From assembly GCF_011326755.1 (NCBI RefSeq), contig NZ_JAAOIE010000013.1, forward strand, positions 1-42,537: a stretch of 42,537 nucleotides of DNA, given 5' to 3'. A program made the translations under genes and the position numbers. This DNA is from Cochlodiniinecator piscidefendens (GTDB lineage Bacteria > Pseudomonadota > Alphaproteobacteria > Rhodobacterales > Rhodobacteraceae). Positions 8,035-18,080 of this stretch are shown here, piece by piece; positions within the stretch are counted from its first letter, which is position 1, and every line of letters begins with the position of its first letter. The notes under the pieces were generated by a model that saw only the letters and a list, made by a program, of their open reading frames with translations, had not been told where the DNA came from and made no database searches.

Positions 8035-8894
8035 GTTTGGGCCTTTCTGAGAATAGGGCTCGCGAGGGCAAGGATAACGAGGACAACAGCGAGAAGAATG
8101 AAAGACAATGCCGCTCCAAGCGGCCAGTTAAAGACCGCGACAAATTGATCTTCAATTACTGTCCCATAATAGGTTCCAACACGGCCCCCAAGTATGCGCG
8201 GCTCCATGAATGATCCAACAACAGGTACAAAGATCAGTACTGCGCCTGCTAATAAACCCGGCAAAGACAGTGGTAATATAATCCGACGCAGTATGGTGAT
8301 CTTTCCCGCCCCCATAGAACGCGCGGCGTCAATGAGGCTGTCGTCGATAGCTTGTAGCGCCAGATAAGCCGTCAAAATAACATAGGGCAGATAGGAATGT
8401 ACCAGGCCAATCACGATTGCCGGGGTTGAGAACATCAGGTTTATATCTAGTTCGAAGGGCAAAATGGCGTTCAGAGTTCGATCAAGGACGCCATTACCTC
8501 GTAGGACGATTGCCCATGAAAAAATACGCACGAGAGAATTGGACCAAAACGGAAGGATCACCAATAAAAACAGTGCTTCGCGGGATCGGCCTTGGATCGT
8601 TTTTGCTAGTACATATGCACAAGGAAAGCCAATCAGAACTGATGTCAGGGTAACCATAAGGCCGAGTTTGATCGATTTCCAAAGTAGGATAGCGTAAGTG
8701 GGTGTTTCAAAAAATGCCCGGTAATTGTCGGTCGTAAAATTCCATTCAGCATCGCCAAAGGGAACTTCGGACAGAAAGCTAAAGTAAAACATGGCAGACA
8801 GTGGTAAGAAGATTGCAACTGTCAGCCAAAGATAGGCTGGGGACAGCAAGCCAAATATTCGCAATCGATCTTGTTTGACGAGCATATTGGACAT
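8031..8894 (-). CDS. ABC transporter permease (PotB-type)
   Basis: 287 residues, six or so membrane helices, with the EAA-type loop DAARSMGAGKITILRRIILP. I chose the ATG at 8894, just after a very strong GGGAGGGGG ribosome binding site; a longer reading from 8942 would overlap the binding-protein gene by 28 bases and add 16 unlikely residues. It forms the heteromeric channel with the PotC-type permease. It lies between the binding-protein gene (stop at 8915) and the second permease. Confidence 0.9.
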   Translation of the reverse strand: MSNMLVKQDRLRIFGLLSPAYLWLTVAIFLPLSAMFYFSFLSEVPFGDAEWNFTTDNYRAFFETPTYAILLWKSIKLGLMVTLTSVLIGFPCAYVLAKTIQGRSREALFLLVILPFWSNSLVRIFSWAIVLRGNGVLDRTLNAILPFELDINLMFSTPAIVIGLVHSYLPYVILTAYLALQAIDDSLIDAARSMGAGKITILRRIILPLSLPGLLAGAVLIFVPVVGSFMEPRILGGRVGTYYGTVIEDQFVAVFNWPLGAALSFILLAVVLVILALASPILRKAQT

Positions 8895-8914
8895 TGTGCC
8901 CCCTCCCTTTTTGT

Positions 8915-9955
8915 TTATTGCGCGGCTTTGAGCGCTTGCCACATTGTCAGATATGCTTCGCGTGTTTCGTCTGAAACGGGGCGTTGAAACTGCACGCGTG
9001 CGACGACCTCGGGATCGCCAAGAACCTGACGGTTAAATGCATCTTCGGGCAATGCGGCAGCGGCGGCTGCGTTGGCAGAAGCAGGCGCACCGTCCTCAGC
9101 CCAGCGAGTGTAAAACTCAGGGTCAATCATCCAGTCGATGAATTGATGGGCAGCTTCTTGTTTTGTCGAAGAGGTTGGGATGGAAAGCCCGTCAAGCCAG
9201 CCGATTGCACCTTCTTCAGGTACTACAAACTGTACTGGAAGCCCCGCCGCCATTGAGCGGCTGGCAGATCCGGACCAGATCGTGGCAACGTCGAGATCGT
9301 CGGCTGCCATAAATTGGTTCCAGTCGTTTTCAGAACCCCAGTAGGTTTTGATCTGCGGCATGAGTTCCGCGAGTTTTACTTGGATTGCGTCAAGGTCTTC
9401 TATGTTGTTGATGTCTTGGCCTGTCGCAATTGCAGCGAATTGCACAGCTTCCAACGCATCGTCGCGAATAGAAACGCGGCCGTTATAGTCCGGATCCCAG
9501 AATACTTCGATCGAAGTCGGTGCCTCGTCAAAGGTGTTTGTATTGATCGCAAAGGATGTCAGACCCCAAGTCCAAGGTACACCATGCAACGCGCCACCTG
9601 CATTGAGGTCATCATTTTCGGCCATATTGGCTGAGACGTCGTCGAAGTTCTCGATCATCGCTGTATCAATCGACGTAATCAACCCTTCGGCTTGTGCCTG
9701 AGGAGTGAACGAAGCATTGATCAAAACAACGTCGTAGGCTCCGGGATTTGTACGCAACTTCGTCAGCATTTCTTGCTCTGAGTTGAAGTATTCATGTACA
9801 ACGGTGTGACCTGTCGCTTCGGTAAAGGCGTCAGTGGCCCAATCTGCATCGGTGCCGTATCCTTGCCAATTCAGGACACGGATTTCGTCTGCGTTCGCAA
9901 TTGAAGCTGCGAAAAGTGCCGCTATTGCGGTCGTAAGTGTGAACGTACGTTTCAT
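8915..9955 (-). CDS. Extracellular substrate-binding protein (PotD-like, spermidine/putrescine-type fold)
   Basis: 346 residues with a Sec signal peptide (likely cleavage after ANA, residue 22) and the mature start DEIRVLNWQGYGTDADWATD, the classic beginning of PotD-type binding proteins. The gene overlaps the PfkB kinase gene by four bases, which ties the importer to the intracellular enzymes. PotD-family acidic polyamine-binding residues cannot be assigned with confidence, and the operon content suggests that the ligand is a glycosylated or nucleoside-like compound rather than a polyamine. Fold certain, ligand unknown. Confidence 0.88.
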   Translation of the reverse strand: MKRTFTLTTAIAALFAASIANADEIRVLNWQGYGTDADWATDAFTEATGHTVVHEYFNSEQEMLTKLRTNPGAYDVVLINASFTPQAQAEGLITSIDTAMIENFDDVSANMAENDDLNAGGALHGVPWTWGLTSFAINTNTFDEAPTSIEVFWDPDYNGRVSIRDDALEAVQFAAIATGQDINNIEDLDAIQVKLAELMPQIKTYWGSENDWNQFMAADDLDVATIWSGSASRSMAAGLPVQFVVPEEGAIGWLDGLSIPTSSTKQEAAHQFIDWMIDPEFYTRWAEDGAPASANAAAAAALPEDAFNRQVLGDPEVVARVQFQRPVSDETREAYLTMWQALKAAQ

Positions 9956-10920
9956 GCGTTTCCTCCAGGGGTGATGGTTTCTGGCAGTTGATCCGCCTTC
10001 TTCGTTTTTAAGATGTGCTCTACATCGCTTCGATCGGGTGCGGTTGCTGGCCCTGATCGTGTGGTTGAAAGTGCTGCAGCAATATTTGCGTATTGGGCGG
10101 CAACAAGAGGGCTCTCAGATTGGGCTAACATGGCTATGAAGCTGCCGATATGCGCATCGCCTGCCCCATTTGTGTCTATTGCATCAACTTCGTGACCGGG
10201 GATCACATGGTGTGTTCCATTGCAGGCGACAATGCAGCCCTTTTCACCATCGCGGATCACAACCCCTCCGTTATGTGGTCGCGATTGCGCCAGAATTTTT
10301 GCGGCTTCTGCAGGGTTTTCACGCCCCGTAAGAACAAAAGCTTCTTTAGCGTTGGCACTGATCCATTGTGCGCGTTGCAGAATACACTCTAAGATCTCTG
10401 GATTAAGCGCTGAAACGATAGGGGACGGGTCGAACACTAGATTGGGAATGCTGTCTGAGTGTTGAAGCCAATGGACGATTGCACCACGCGATCCAGCGTA
10501 ATGCAGGGCGTATCCCGACAGCAAAGCCCAGCCGAAGTCTTTATTTTCAACTCCTATGAGCGCATCTTCTGAGACATGTTCTTCTGAGCCACCACTGGCG
10601 ATGAAAGTACGCTCACCATGTGTGTCAATTAAGACTGTGCAACAGCCTTGGTCGCATTGGGGCTCAGGAGATCTCAGGATCGCAATGTCTTCAGCTAATA
10701 GGCCGTCTATGACAATCTGCGCAAATGGACCCGTTCCAACCGAACCTGCATAGCCAACATTTATGCCAGCACGGCGAGCAGCGACCATGGCGTTAAACCC
10801 GCCTCCCGGCGCGATTTCAAAACCGGTGACAATAGCCTCCTCACCTGAAGAAGGCACTTCGTTCACGGCATAAATTATATCAGCAATCACGCCAGAGAGT
10901 TGAAGAAGCTGCGCGGTCAT
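9952..10920 (-). CDS. PfkB-family sugar or nucleoside kinase
   Basis: 322 residues of the ribokinase fold. The N-terminal PfkB signature is visible (GGGFNAMVAARRAG near residue 38) and so is the C-terminal one (DTNGAGDAHIGSF), whose Asp is the catalytic base and whose Gly-rich turn forms the anion hole. Relatives include ribokinase, adenosine kinase and pseudouridine kinase. The gene sits directly after the ADP-ribosylglycohydrolase-fold gene and overlaps the binding-protein gene. A plausible role is to phosphorylate the sugar released by the hydrolase, or the intact nucleoside before cleavage. The exact sugar cannot be read from sequence. Confidence 0.88.
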   Translation of the reverse strand: MTAQLLQLSGVIADIIYAVNEVPSSGEEAIVTGFEIAPGGGFNAMVAARRAGINVGYAGSVGTGPFAQIVIDGLLAEDIAILRSPEPQCDQGCCTVLIDTHGERTFIASGGSEEHVSEDALIGVENKDFGWALLSGYALHYAGSRGAIVHWLQHSDSIPNLVFDPSPIVSALNPEILECILQRAQWISANAKEAFVLTGRENPAEAAKILAQSRPHNGGVVIRDGEKGCIVACNGTHHVIPGHEVDAIDTNGAGDAHIGSFIAMLAQSESPLVAAQYANIAAALSTTRSGPATAPDRSDVEHILKTKKADQLPETITPGGNA

Positions 10921-10922
10921 TT

Positions 10923-11936
10923 TTAGGTGCTCGGAAAGTGGTCGTTGCGCAGCGCCAGTAGGGCTGTAGCAATTGTTTCTACAGGTAGGTCATTGGCCGT
11001 CCGTAAGGTGGCAACTTTATCGTTTGGGAAACCTGACATGCCGTTGCAGGCGCCAGCCATTGAACAGGAAATTGCGCCAATCGTGTCAGTGTCATCACCA
11101 ATATTGGCGGCAATCAACGCTGCTTTCCACGGGTCACCTTGCGCCAGCTTCACTACGCCAAACGCCGCAGGAATAGAATCCCGCGAAGCGACGGATGTGC
11201 CGATTTTGGCTGCAAACTCTTCTACAGATACGTTTTGATCAGCCAATTGAAGGGCTTCAGAAATACGCAGCGCTATATTCGGTTCGCCAAGTGGATAACC
11301 ACGCGTTTGCCCCGCAGCTGCTGCTTTGAGAGCTGGCTCAACACAAGCCTCAAATTCATACCCGTCGATCCCGAGGCTGATTACCATGGCAACGCTTGCG
11401 GCTGCGGCGATAGCTTCACCCGTGTTATGAGTCATGCGACACGCGCGTTCCACGCGATCTAGCAGGCGCTCCATTGGCTCAGCAGGTGTTGAAATACCAA
11501 CTGGGGAAATACGCATTGATGCCCCATTGGTTGTACCGTTACGGCCAGCCTCGGCAGCGGGCATGCCTGACAACAACGCGTCGAGCGCTGCTTTAGATGA
11601 TGGGCCCAGCAAGTCGCGTAAACCTCTTGCGCGTACATCGGCTTCCCATGCTATTAGATCTTTGGCCCACAAAATTTCGTCAATGTGACCATTTCCGTCA
11701 ATCAATCGCTGTGCCAACAAAAAGGACTGCTCAGTGTCGTCGGTGATTTGCCCGGCTAACAATCCGTGGGAGACAGGGTGATCGTCAAAAGGAGCCACAA
11801 AGTCTTGAATTATACCGTAGTGTTTTTTGATTTCCTCACAGGCTAGAGTTTGGGACGGCATTCCCAAAGCGTCCCCAAGAGCCAAGCCAGTTAGGGCACC
11901 ACACGCGCGATCAAATGGGTCAGATGTAAGCGACAT
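10923..11936 (-). CDS. ADP-ribosylglycohydrolase-fold protein, possible N-glycosidase
   Basis: 337 residues of the DraG/ARH family. The N-terminal GALTGLALGDALGMP and the ITDDTEQ motif (first metal-binding Asp pair) and the C-terminal GDDTDTIGA motif (second metal-binding set) are all present, so the dinuclear Mg site looks intact. Family members remove ADP-ribose from proteins or cleave related N-glycosidic bonds. Lying between a GntR regulator and a PfkB kinase in an importer operon, it more likely acts on an imported small molecule than on a modified protein. I chose the ATG at 11936, just after the GntR stop; a longer frame opens at 11966 inside gntR. Metabolic role is inference. Confidence 0.85.
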   Translation of the reverse strand: MSLTSDPFDRACGALTGLALGDALGMPSQTLACEEIKKHYGIIQDFVAPFDDHPVSHGLLAGQITDDTEQSFLLAQRLIDGNGHIDEILWAKDLIAWEADVRARGLRDLLGPSSKAALDALLSGMPAAEAGRNGTTNGASMRISPVGISTPAEPMERLLDRVERACRMTHNTGEAIAAAASVAMVISLGIDGYEFEACVEPALKAAAAGQTRGYPLGEPNIALRISEALQLADQNVSVEEFAAKIGTSVASRDSIPAAFGVVKLAQGDPWKAALIAANIGDDTDTIGAISCSMAGACNGMSGFPNDKVATLRTANDLPVETIATALLALRNDHFPST

Positions 11937-11943
11937 GTTCAGT

Positions 11944-12660
11944 TTAGAACTCCATGTGAAGACCAAAAAGGTCAGGCGCTAGAATACTTTCGACATATTC
12001 AATAACGGATCTGTCAGCGGCGCGGGTGAGCCGCCGCAATAGCAGCATCGCTTCTCCGGGAGCACGGCCCATAGTCTGGGCATCTTCGTGAGGTAGATCG
12101 GTAAGTACACTTGCCCATTCATCGCCGCTCGCAATTGTGAGACCGAGATCTTCGAGCGTTCTACTAAGAGAGCCGTCAAGAAGCCCTCGTTCTTCGATGC
12201 CTGAGTAATCCTCGCGCCATGGCATATGGCTACGTTCGAGTGATACACCTTTGCCAGTTGTAACTTCGTAGCGTAGGCGATCAACAATAAGACAGTCAGC
12301 CCCTTGAAGTTCGCTTGAGGCAAAAGGGCTCTGTAGGGAGGCTCGGGTGAGGCGCAACAAACGGGTTTGCAATTTGACCTGATTGGATGACAGAGCAACT
12401 GACCAACCTGCGCGATCATCAATGACTTCGCCATCAAATGTCACAAACGATCCGATCCCGGTTTTTGTAGTAATCAACCCTTTGGAGGCGAGAATTTCTA
12501 ACCCCTTCCTGACGGTATTACGACTAACGGAAAACCGCTTAACGAGAGATTTCTCGCTGTCTAAAACTGTGCCTTTTCCAATTGCGCCAGAGCGAATTTC
12601 ACCTTCGAGCGTCGTGGCTATACGCATGGATTTTGTAGCGCTGATCATGCTATTGGTCAT
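11944..12660 (-). CDS. GntR-family regulator (HutC subfamily, UTRA domain)
   Basis: 238 residues: an N-terminal GntR winged helix (about residues 12-75; KSLVKRFSVSRNTVRKGLEI is the HTH) and a C-terminal UTRA effector domain (about 95-235). It is the first gene of the seven-gene importer operon and very probably controls it. Tandem CCTGTTCA repeats begin 11 bases upstream of its start. UTRA domains usually bind sugar phosphates, amino-sugar phosphates or similar small molecules, which would suit a phosphorylated product of the PfkB kinase as inducer. Confidence 0.9.
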   Translation of the reverse strand: MTNSMISATKSMRIATTLEGEIRSGAIGKGTVLDSEKSLVKRFSVSRNTVRKGLEILASKGLITTKTGIGSFVTFDGEVIDDRAGWSVALSSNQVKLQTRLLRLTRASLQSPFASSELQGADCLIVDRLRYEVTTGKGVSLERSHMPWREDYSGIEERGLLDGSLSRTLEDLGLTIASGDEWASVLTDLPHEDAQTMGRAPGEAMLLLRRLTRAADRSVIEYVESILAPDLFGLHMEF

Positions 12661-12670
12661 ACTATCTATA

Positions 12671-12714
12671 CCTGTTCACACCTGTTCAGTTGCATGCATA
12701 AAATATGAACACCT
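12671..12714. promoter_or_regulatory. Tandem CCTGTTCA repeats, candidate GntR operator
   Basis: CCTGTTCA occurs at 12671-12678 and 12681-12688, exactly one helical turn apart, with a partly inverted TGAACACCT at 12706-12714. The cluster lies directly upstream of the gntR start. Operator function is inferred. Confidence 0.45.
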
Positions 12715-13310
12715 AATTTTTGTCAATGGTGCGTGAGTGCATATTCAGTGTCTTTGGGAATTGCTGCGTAGAAGTCGGCTTAGTTGTTTTGTGTATGTAG
12801 GTTGGTTTAAGGGGATCAAAAGCAGAGTCTGACAAAGCAATTTGATGAAAATTTATGGATGAATACAGTGCGTTGTGTTTATTGGGGATTGCTTAACATA
12901 ACATAATCCACATTATATGCACTCTCGTTCAGGGACCTACTTTTGACGTAAGCCAGAAGCCTTCATCGCCTTTTCAAATGAGTTTCTCGAGAAATGAGAT
13001 GGGTGATGATGAGCGAAGGATCACTGAACCGCGACGCTAATTTGGCAAGATTGTCGGAGGTCTACCCATGGCAGGCCGTTGGATCTGCTTTCAAATTGGA
13101 CGGTGCGTTTGGCCTATCAGCTTCTCGCAATAGATTTGGCGTATAAGAGTAGCGGTATTGTCACTACGCAATGGAAAACCCGATAACTCCCGAAGGCATG
13201 GGGCTGCTTGCTATACTTGATAAATATCAATTCCGAGCCATGTCTGTTTTGGACTCGCGATTGTCGCAAGTCTTTCAGCTCCAATGCAGATCTGAACTAT
13301 CCTGAAGCTG
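12715..13310. other. 596-base region without a recognisable gene; possible relic or 50-codon ORF
   Basis: No gene family is recognisable between the gntR promoter and the riboswitch. One plus-strand reading of 50 codons (12994-13146, MRWVMMSEGSLNRDANLARL...) and a partly open minus-strand frame over the same bases suggest either a short ORF or a decayed mobile-element fragment, but I do not recognise either translation. It should also contain the promoter of the riboswitch transcript; I could not place a convincing one. Confidence 0.3.
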
Positions 13311-14834
<1,524 letters not shown>

Positions 14835-14838
14835 TACG

Positions 14839-15924
14839 ATGAACGATCTAAACCGTATGCCAGAGCCTGTAACCTGGCAGGATAGCGAACTATTGGAATG
14901 TGTATCGGTGATCCCCGAGATGCCAAATACCGCTAGCTTCACCTTTCGCGCCCCTTCAGGGGCGCTATTCTCCTATGCTCCGGGACAGTTTTTGACGCTG
15001 GAAATCCCGGCGCCCGATCAGCCGGGTGGCGTGGTGCATCGTACCTATACGATTTCCTCTTCGCCGTCTCGACCTCGATCTATCACCATTACGGCTAAAG
15101 CTCAGCTTGACAGTATTGGTACTCGCTGGTTGCTTGATAATCTGCGTCCGGGGACGCGGATCAAAGCGATTGGCCCCGCAGGGTTATTCACCAATGCAGC
15201 TAGTTCTGCGCGTAAATATCTCTTTATCTCAGCGGGTTCCGGTATCACGCCGATGATGTCGATGACCACTTGTATGTGGGACGAAGGGCGGGCGCTTGAT
15301 ATTGTATTTATCAATTGCGCCAAACGACCATCTGAGATCATTTTTCGAGAGCGCCTAGAGCACATGGCCAGTCGTACCCCCGGACTAGATCTGAAATTCG
15401 TGGTCGAAGGGCCAGACACCTACAGCCCATGGATCGGCTATCAAGGCCAATTCAATCAGTTGATGCTTGGTCTGATGGCCCCGGATTATTTGGAACGCGA
15501 AGTCTATTGCTGCGGCCCCGAACCTTTCATGACCGCGGTAAGAGAGGCATTAGCGGGGTTGGGCTTTGATATGAGCCATTACAATCAGGAAAGTTTTGGC
15601 GCGCCAGTGATTACGGAGCCTGATCAACCAGATTTAGATGATGTCGTGCCAGATGACGACAACAAATCGGAGATCGTATTCGCGACGTCTGGGGTAACAG
15701 CCCGAGTGGCGGAAACCGATACGGTTTTGGCCGCTGCGCGCTCTGTGGGCCTTAACATTGCGTCTGGTTGTACCTTTGGGGTTTGCGGAACATGCAAGGT
15801 CAAGAAAACTTCTGGCGAAGTGCATATGGTCCACAATGGCGGTATTTCGGAAGATGACATTGATGCAGGCTTTATTCTTGCATGCTGCTCAAATCCATTG
15901 GGACGAGTGGAGATTGATATATAG
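14839..15924 (+). CDS. gbcB: Ferredoxin reductase of the Rieske demethylase (GbcB-like)
   Basis: 361 residues: an FAD-binding FR-type domain (about 25-125; RTYTISSSP is the flavin motif), an NAD-binding domain (about 130-240; GSGITPMMSM) and a C-terminal plant-type [2Fe-2S] ferredoxin domain with C311, C316 and C319 (GCTFGVCGTC) and a final Cys in ACCSNP. This is the order expected of GbcB, which passes electrons from NAD(P)H to the Rieske oxygenase. The ATG at 14839 has GGAG eight bases upstream and lies just after the oxygenase stop. Operon with the gbcA-like gene, closed by a hairpin at 15930. Confidence 0.88.
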   Translation: MNDLNRMPEPVTWQDSELLECVSVIPEMPNTASFTFRAPSGALFSYAPGQFLTLEIPAPDQPGGVVHRTYTISSSPSRPRSITITAKAQLDSIGTRWLLDNLRPGTRIKAIGPAGLFTNAASSARKYLFISAGSGITPMMSMTTCMWDEGRALDIVFINCAKRPSEIIFRERLEHMASRTPGLDLKFVVEGPDTYSPWIGYQGQFNQLMLGLMAPDYLEREVYCCGPEPFMTAVREALAGLGFDMSHYNQESFGAPVITEPDQPDLDDVVPDDDNKSEIVFATSGVTARVAETDTVLAAARSVGLNIASGCTFGVCGTCKVKKTSGEVHMVHNGGISEDDIDAGFILACCSNPLGRVEIDI

Positions 15925-15929
15925 AAAGA

Positions 15930-15952
15930 GGGAAACGCTAAAGGCGTTTCCC
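15930..15952 (+). terminator. Stem-loop after the gbcAB-like pair
   Basis: GGGAAACGC, loop TAAAG and GCGTTTCCC form a perfect 9-bp stem six bases after the reductase stop. The downstream run (ATTCGTCTTT) is only moderately T-rich. The remaining bases to 16117 show no gene. Confidence 0.7.
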
Positions 15953-16117
15953 ATTCGTCTTTGATGGAAAACCTTCGGGACGATCGCTTTCATCGTTCAC
16001 AGTTTACGACCAACACGCGGAGTTTGGGTTCTTAATGCTTGTGTGCCGGTCTTTGTTGTTCGTGCAGAAGGGAACTGGATATTCTCGCAGTTGAATGCTC
16101 TACGCGACATCTAATTT

Positions 16118-16666
16118 TCAGTCTTTTGTCTCCATTATGACGATCATTCGAGTTCCGGGTTCCAGCGCTTCGTAAACATGTGGGCGGTCGGCGGGGTAAC
16201 GGTAGTAATCGCCGGGAGACAGGGTTTCTTCTGCTTCTAACGGCCCTACACGGGCCACACCAGTGCAAAGAATGGCATGTTCATATGTGCCATTAGGGTG
16301 CGGGGTCGAACGGCGCGGGGTTCCGGGCTCAAGGTCTACGCGATAAATATCGCGACGTGTACCGGGCGGACAATTGGCCAACAATGTTGTTTGATATGTA
16401 GCGTGATCTGATCCAACTGTATCGCCTTCGTTCGCACGTACAAGGCTAACATCAGGTTTGCTTACTTCAAATAACGTCGAGAAGGTCACTTCTAACGCTG
16501 CCGCGATGGCCCAAAGGGTTTCAATACTTGGGTTGCCTTTTCCGGATTCAAGCTGTGACAAAGTGGATTTAGCCAGGTTTGCGTTGGCAGCCAATGCAGA
16601 AAGGCTCAGGCCTTTGCGGAGCCGTTCTCGCTGAATTGCGTTGGCTATGAGGTCATTTGGAGTCAT
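16118..16666 (-). CDS. XRE-family regulator with C-terminal cupin domain
   Basis: 182 residues. The N-terminal Cro/CI-type helix-turn-helix spans about residues 8-65 (GLSLSALAANANLAKSTLSQ), and the cupin sensor domain covers about 105-180 (HPNGTYEHAILCTG, then LSPGDYYRYPADRPHVYEAL). Such regulators commonly control amino-acid or amine genes. The gene is divergent from azlC, and two matching dyads in the 86-base gap are good candidates for its operators. Likely role: local control of the AzlCD pair, with an amino acid or related compound as effector (inference). Confidence 0.9.
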   Translation of the reverse strand: MTPNDLIANAIQRERLRKGLSLSALAANANLAKSTLSQLESGKGNPSIETLWAIAAALEVTFSTLFEVSKPDVSLVRANEGDTVGSDHATYQTTLLANCPPGTRRDIYRVDLEPGTPRRSTPHPNGTYEHAILCTGVARVGPLEAEETLSPGDYYRYPADRPHVYEALEPGTRMIVIMETKD

Positions 16667-16668
16667 TT

Positions 16669-16729
16669 GTTCGCCATAATGAACGGTTGTATTTTTTAAT
16701 GAACGCGCTTACGTTCGACTTAGTGAACG
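16669..16729. promoter_or_regulatory. Two copies of a 17-bp dyad, candidate XRE operators
   Basis: GTTCGCCATAATGAACG (16669-16685) and GTTCGACTTAGTGAACG (16713-16729) match at 14 of 17 positions, are each internally symmetric (GTTC-N9-GAAC) and are centred 44 bp apart, about four helical turns. They fill the gap between the divergent XRE-cupin and azlC genes; a further everted GAACG/CGTTC pair lies between them. Confidence 0.65.
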
Positions 16730-16752
16730 ATGTTCGGCAAAGAAGGTCAACT

Positions 16753-17454
16753 ATGACAGCAGTTTCCATATCCAAAATGTCTGAAATTTCTCTTGGGGCC
16801 AGGGATATGCTTCCGATGGCACTTGCTGCTGCAACTTATGGTGCGGCTTTTGGATTGTTGGCTTCGCAGTCAGGGTTTTCGTTTGGGCAGTCTCTAAGTA
16901 TGAGTGCGCTGGTTTTTGGTGGATCAGCTCAGTTGGTTGCACTTGATCAGCTGACCGCAGGTGCCGGGATAACAGCAGCTATTTTGGCAGGGGCAGCTTT
17001 AAACATGCGTATTTTGTTGATCACCGCAAGTATGCGTGCTGCGCTGGTCAATCGTCCGTGGTGGCAAGTTGCCTTGGGCGTTTATCTGGCCACCGATGCA
17101 TCTGTCGCGCTCATGCAAACGGCCAAAAGTCGAGGCGCATTGGCAAGCTACTGGTATCTTTGTGGTGGTGGGGCTTTTCTGTTGTTGGTCTGGATCTTGG
17201 CGACCAGCCTAGGGGCGCTGATGTCTCAGGGTATTCCGGACCCTGCCCGTCTGGGTTTAGACTTTGCAATTGTGGCTGTTTTTGTTGCTTTGCTGCCGGG
17301 CCTTTGGCGAGGGCGCAACGATTTGTTGCCGTGGAGTGCTGCGGCAGGTGTCGTTTTGATGTTTACATGGATGTTCCCATCGCAGGCCAGTTGGGCGTTG
17401 ATTTTAGGGGCTATTATAGGCGCGATCACTGCGGGAGTAACTCATGACGACTGA
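16753..17454 (+). CDS. azlC: AzlC-family branched-chain amino acid exporter subunit
   Basis: 233 residues, almost wholly hydrophobic, with the AzlC start ARDMLPMALAAATYGAAFGL and the conserved FGGSAQLVALDQL segment; about seven membrane helices. AzlC works with the small AzlD protein, encoded next and overlapping by 11 bases, to export branched-chain amino acids or analogues. I chose the ATG at 16753 with AAGG in front; the longer frame from 16657 runs through the operator region. Probably controlled by the divergent XRE-cupin protein. Confidence 0.9.
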   Translation: MTAVSISKMSEISLGARDMLPMALAAATYGAAFGLLASQSGFSFGQSLSMSALVFGGSAQLVALDQLTAGAGITAAILAGAALNMRILLITASMRAALVNRPWWQVALGVYLATDASVALMQTAKSRGALASYWYLCGGGAFLLLVWILATSLGALMSQGIPDPARLGLDFAIVAVFVALLPGLWRGRNDLLPWSAAAGVVLMFTWMFPSQASWALILGAIIGAITAGVTHDD

Positions 17455-17743
17455 AATCTGGCTATCTATCTTGGGTCTAGGGGTTGCGAGCTATGCAATT
17501 CGTCTTGGCGGGTATCTGTTGGCGTTGCGGCTACCCCAAGAAGGCGGGTGGGCCCGCGGTATGGAGGCGCTGCCGGGCTGTTTGATTGTGGCGTTAGTGG
17601 TGTTGATGATGATTAAGGGTGGAACAATTGAATGGATAGCGGGGGGTGTTGTGCTTCTGGTCGCGGCAAAGACTCGAAACTTGCCGACGTCCATGTTGGT
17701 GGGAATGGGCCTTGTAGCGGGCATGCGTATTTTAGTGCTATGA
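17444..17743 (+). CDS. azlD: AzlD-family small membrane partner of AzlC
   Basis: 99 residues with about four hydrophobic segments. The family pattern is present: an early Arg in an aliphatic helix (SYAIRLGGYLL), the loop EALPGCLIVALVVLMM and the RNLPTSMLVGMG end. Its start lies inside the azlC stop region, so the two are coupled. It completes the AzlCD exporter. Confidence 0.88.
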   Translation: MTTEIWLSILGLGVASYAIRLGGYLLALRLPQEGGWARGMEALPGCLIVALVVLMMIKGGTIEWIAGGVVLLVAAKTRNLPTSMLVGMGLVAGMRILVL

Positions 17744-17768
17744 ACTCGGTCAATGGTCATCAGAAAGA

Positions 17769-18080
17769 TTAGTCCCCGAGTGGCTGAGGCCCCATTCTTC
17801 CATGATACGCAGTGAGTGACGCACGTATTCTGCGCAAATTTTCTGTCGTTTGTTCAGATTTGGTTTGGGCGACAGCCATCGCAATAGCGTCTATTATCAC
17901 AAGATATGCATATCGCGATGCGGTAGGCTTATGGACATCTGGGTCTTCGGGTAAATCTAAGGCGACGGCGCAACGTGCGATCTCTGCCAGTCGGCTGTTG
18001 CTTTTTGTAATAGCGATTGTGGTGGCGCCATACGGATTGTTCCAAACCATGCGTGCGTTGTTGCCAATATGCTTGATCAC
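17769..18080 (-). pseudogene. C-terminal remnant of an RpiR/HexR-type regulator (SIS domain)
   Basis: Recognisable sequence begins near 18030 with GATTIAITKSNSRLAEIA and runs through the SIS-domain end (DVHKPTASRYAYLVIIDAIA, then LRRIRASLTAYHGR). RpiR proteins are about 280 residues; here the helix-turn-helix and most of the SIS domain are missing, and the first 17 residues of the open frame do not fit the family. It is divergent from the broken dgoK, as an intact regulator of a sugar-acid operon would be. A non-functional relic. Confidence 0.75.

Noticed and set aside
6203-9955. Annotation of the importer as a spermidine/putrescine transporter
   Set aside because: Only the PotABCD architecture supports it; the co-operonic ARH-fold enzyme and PfkB kinase point to another type of ligand.
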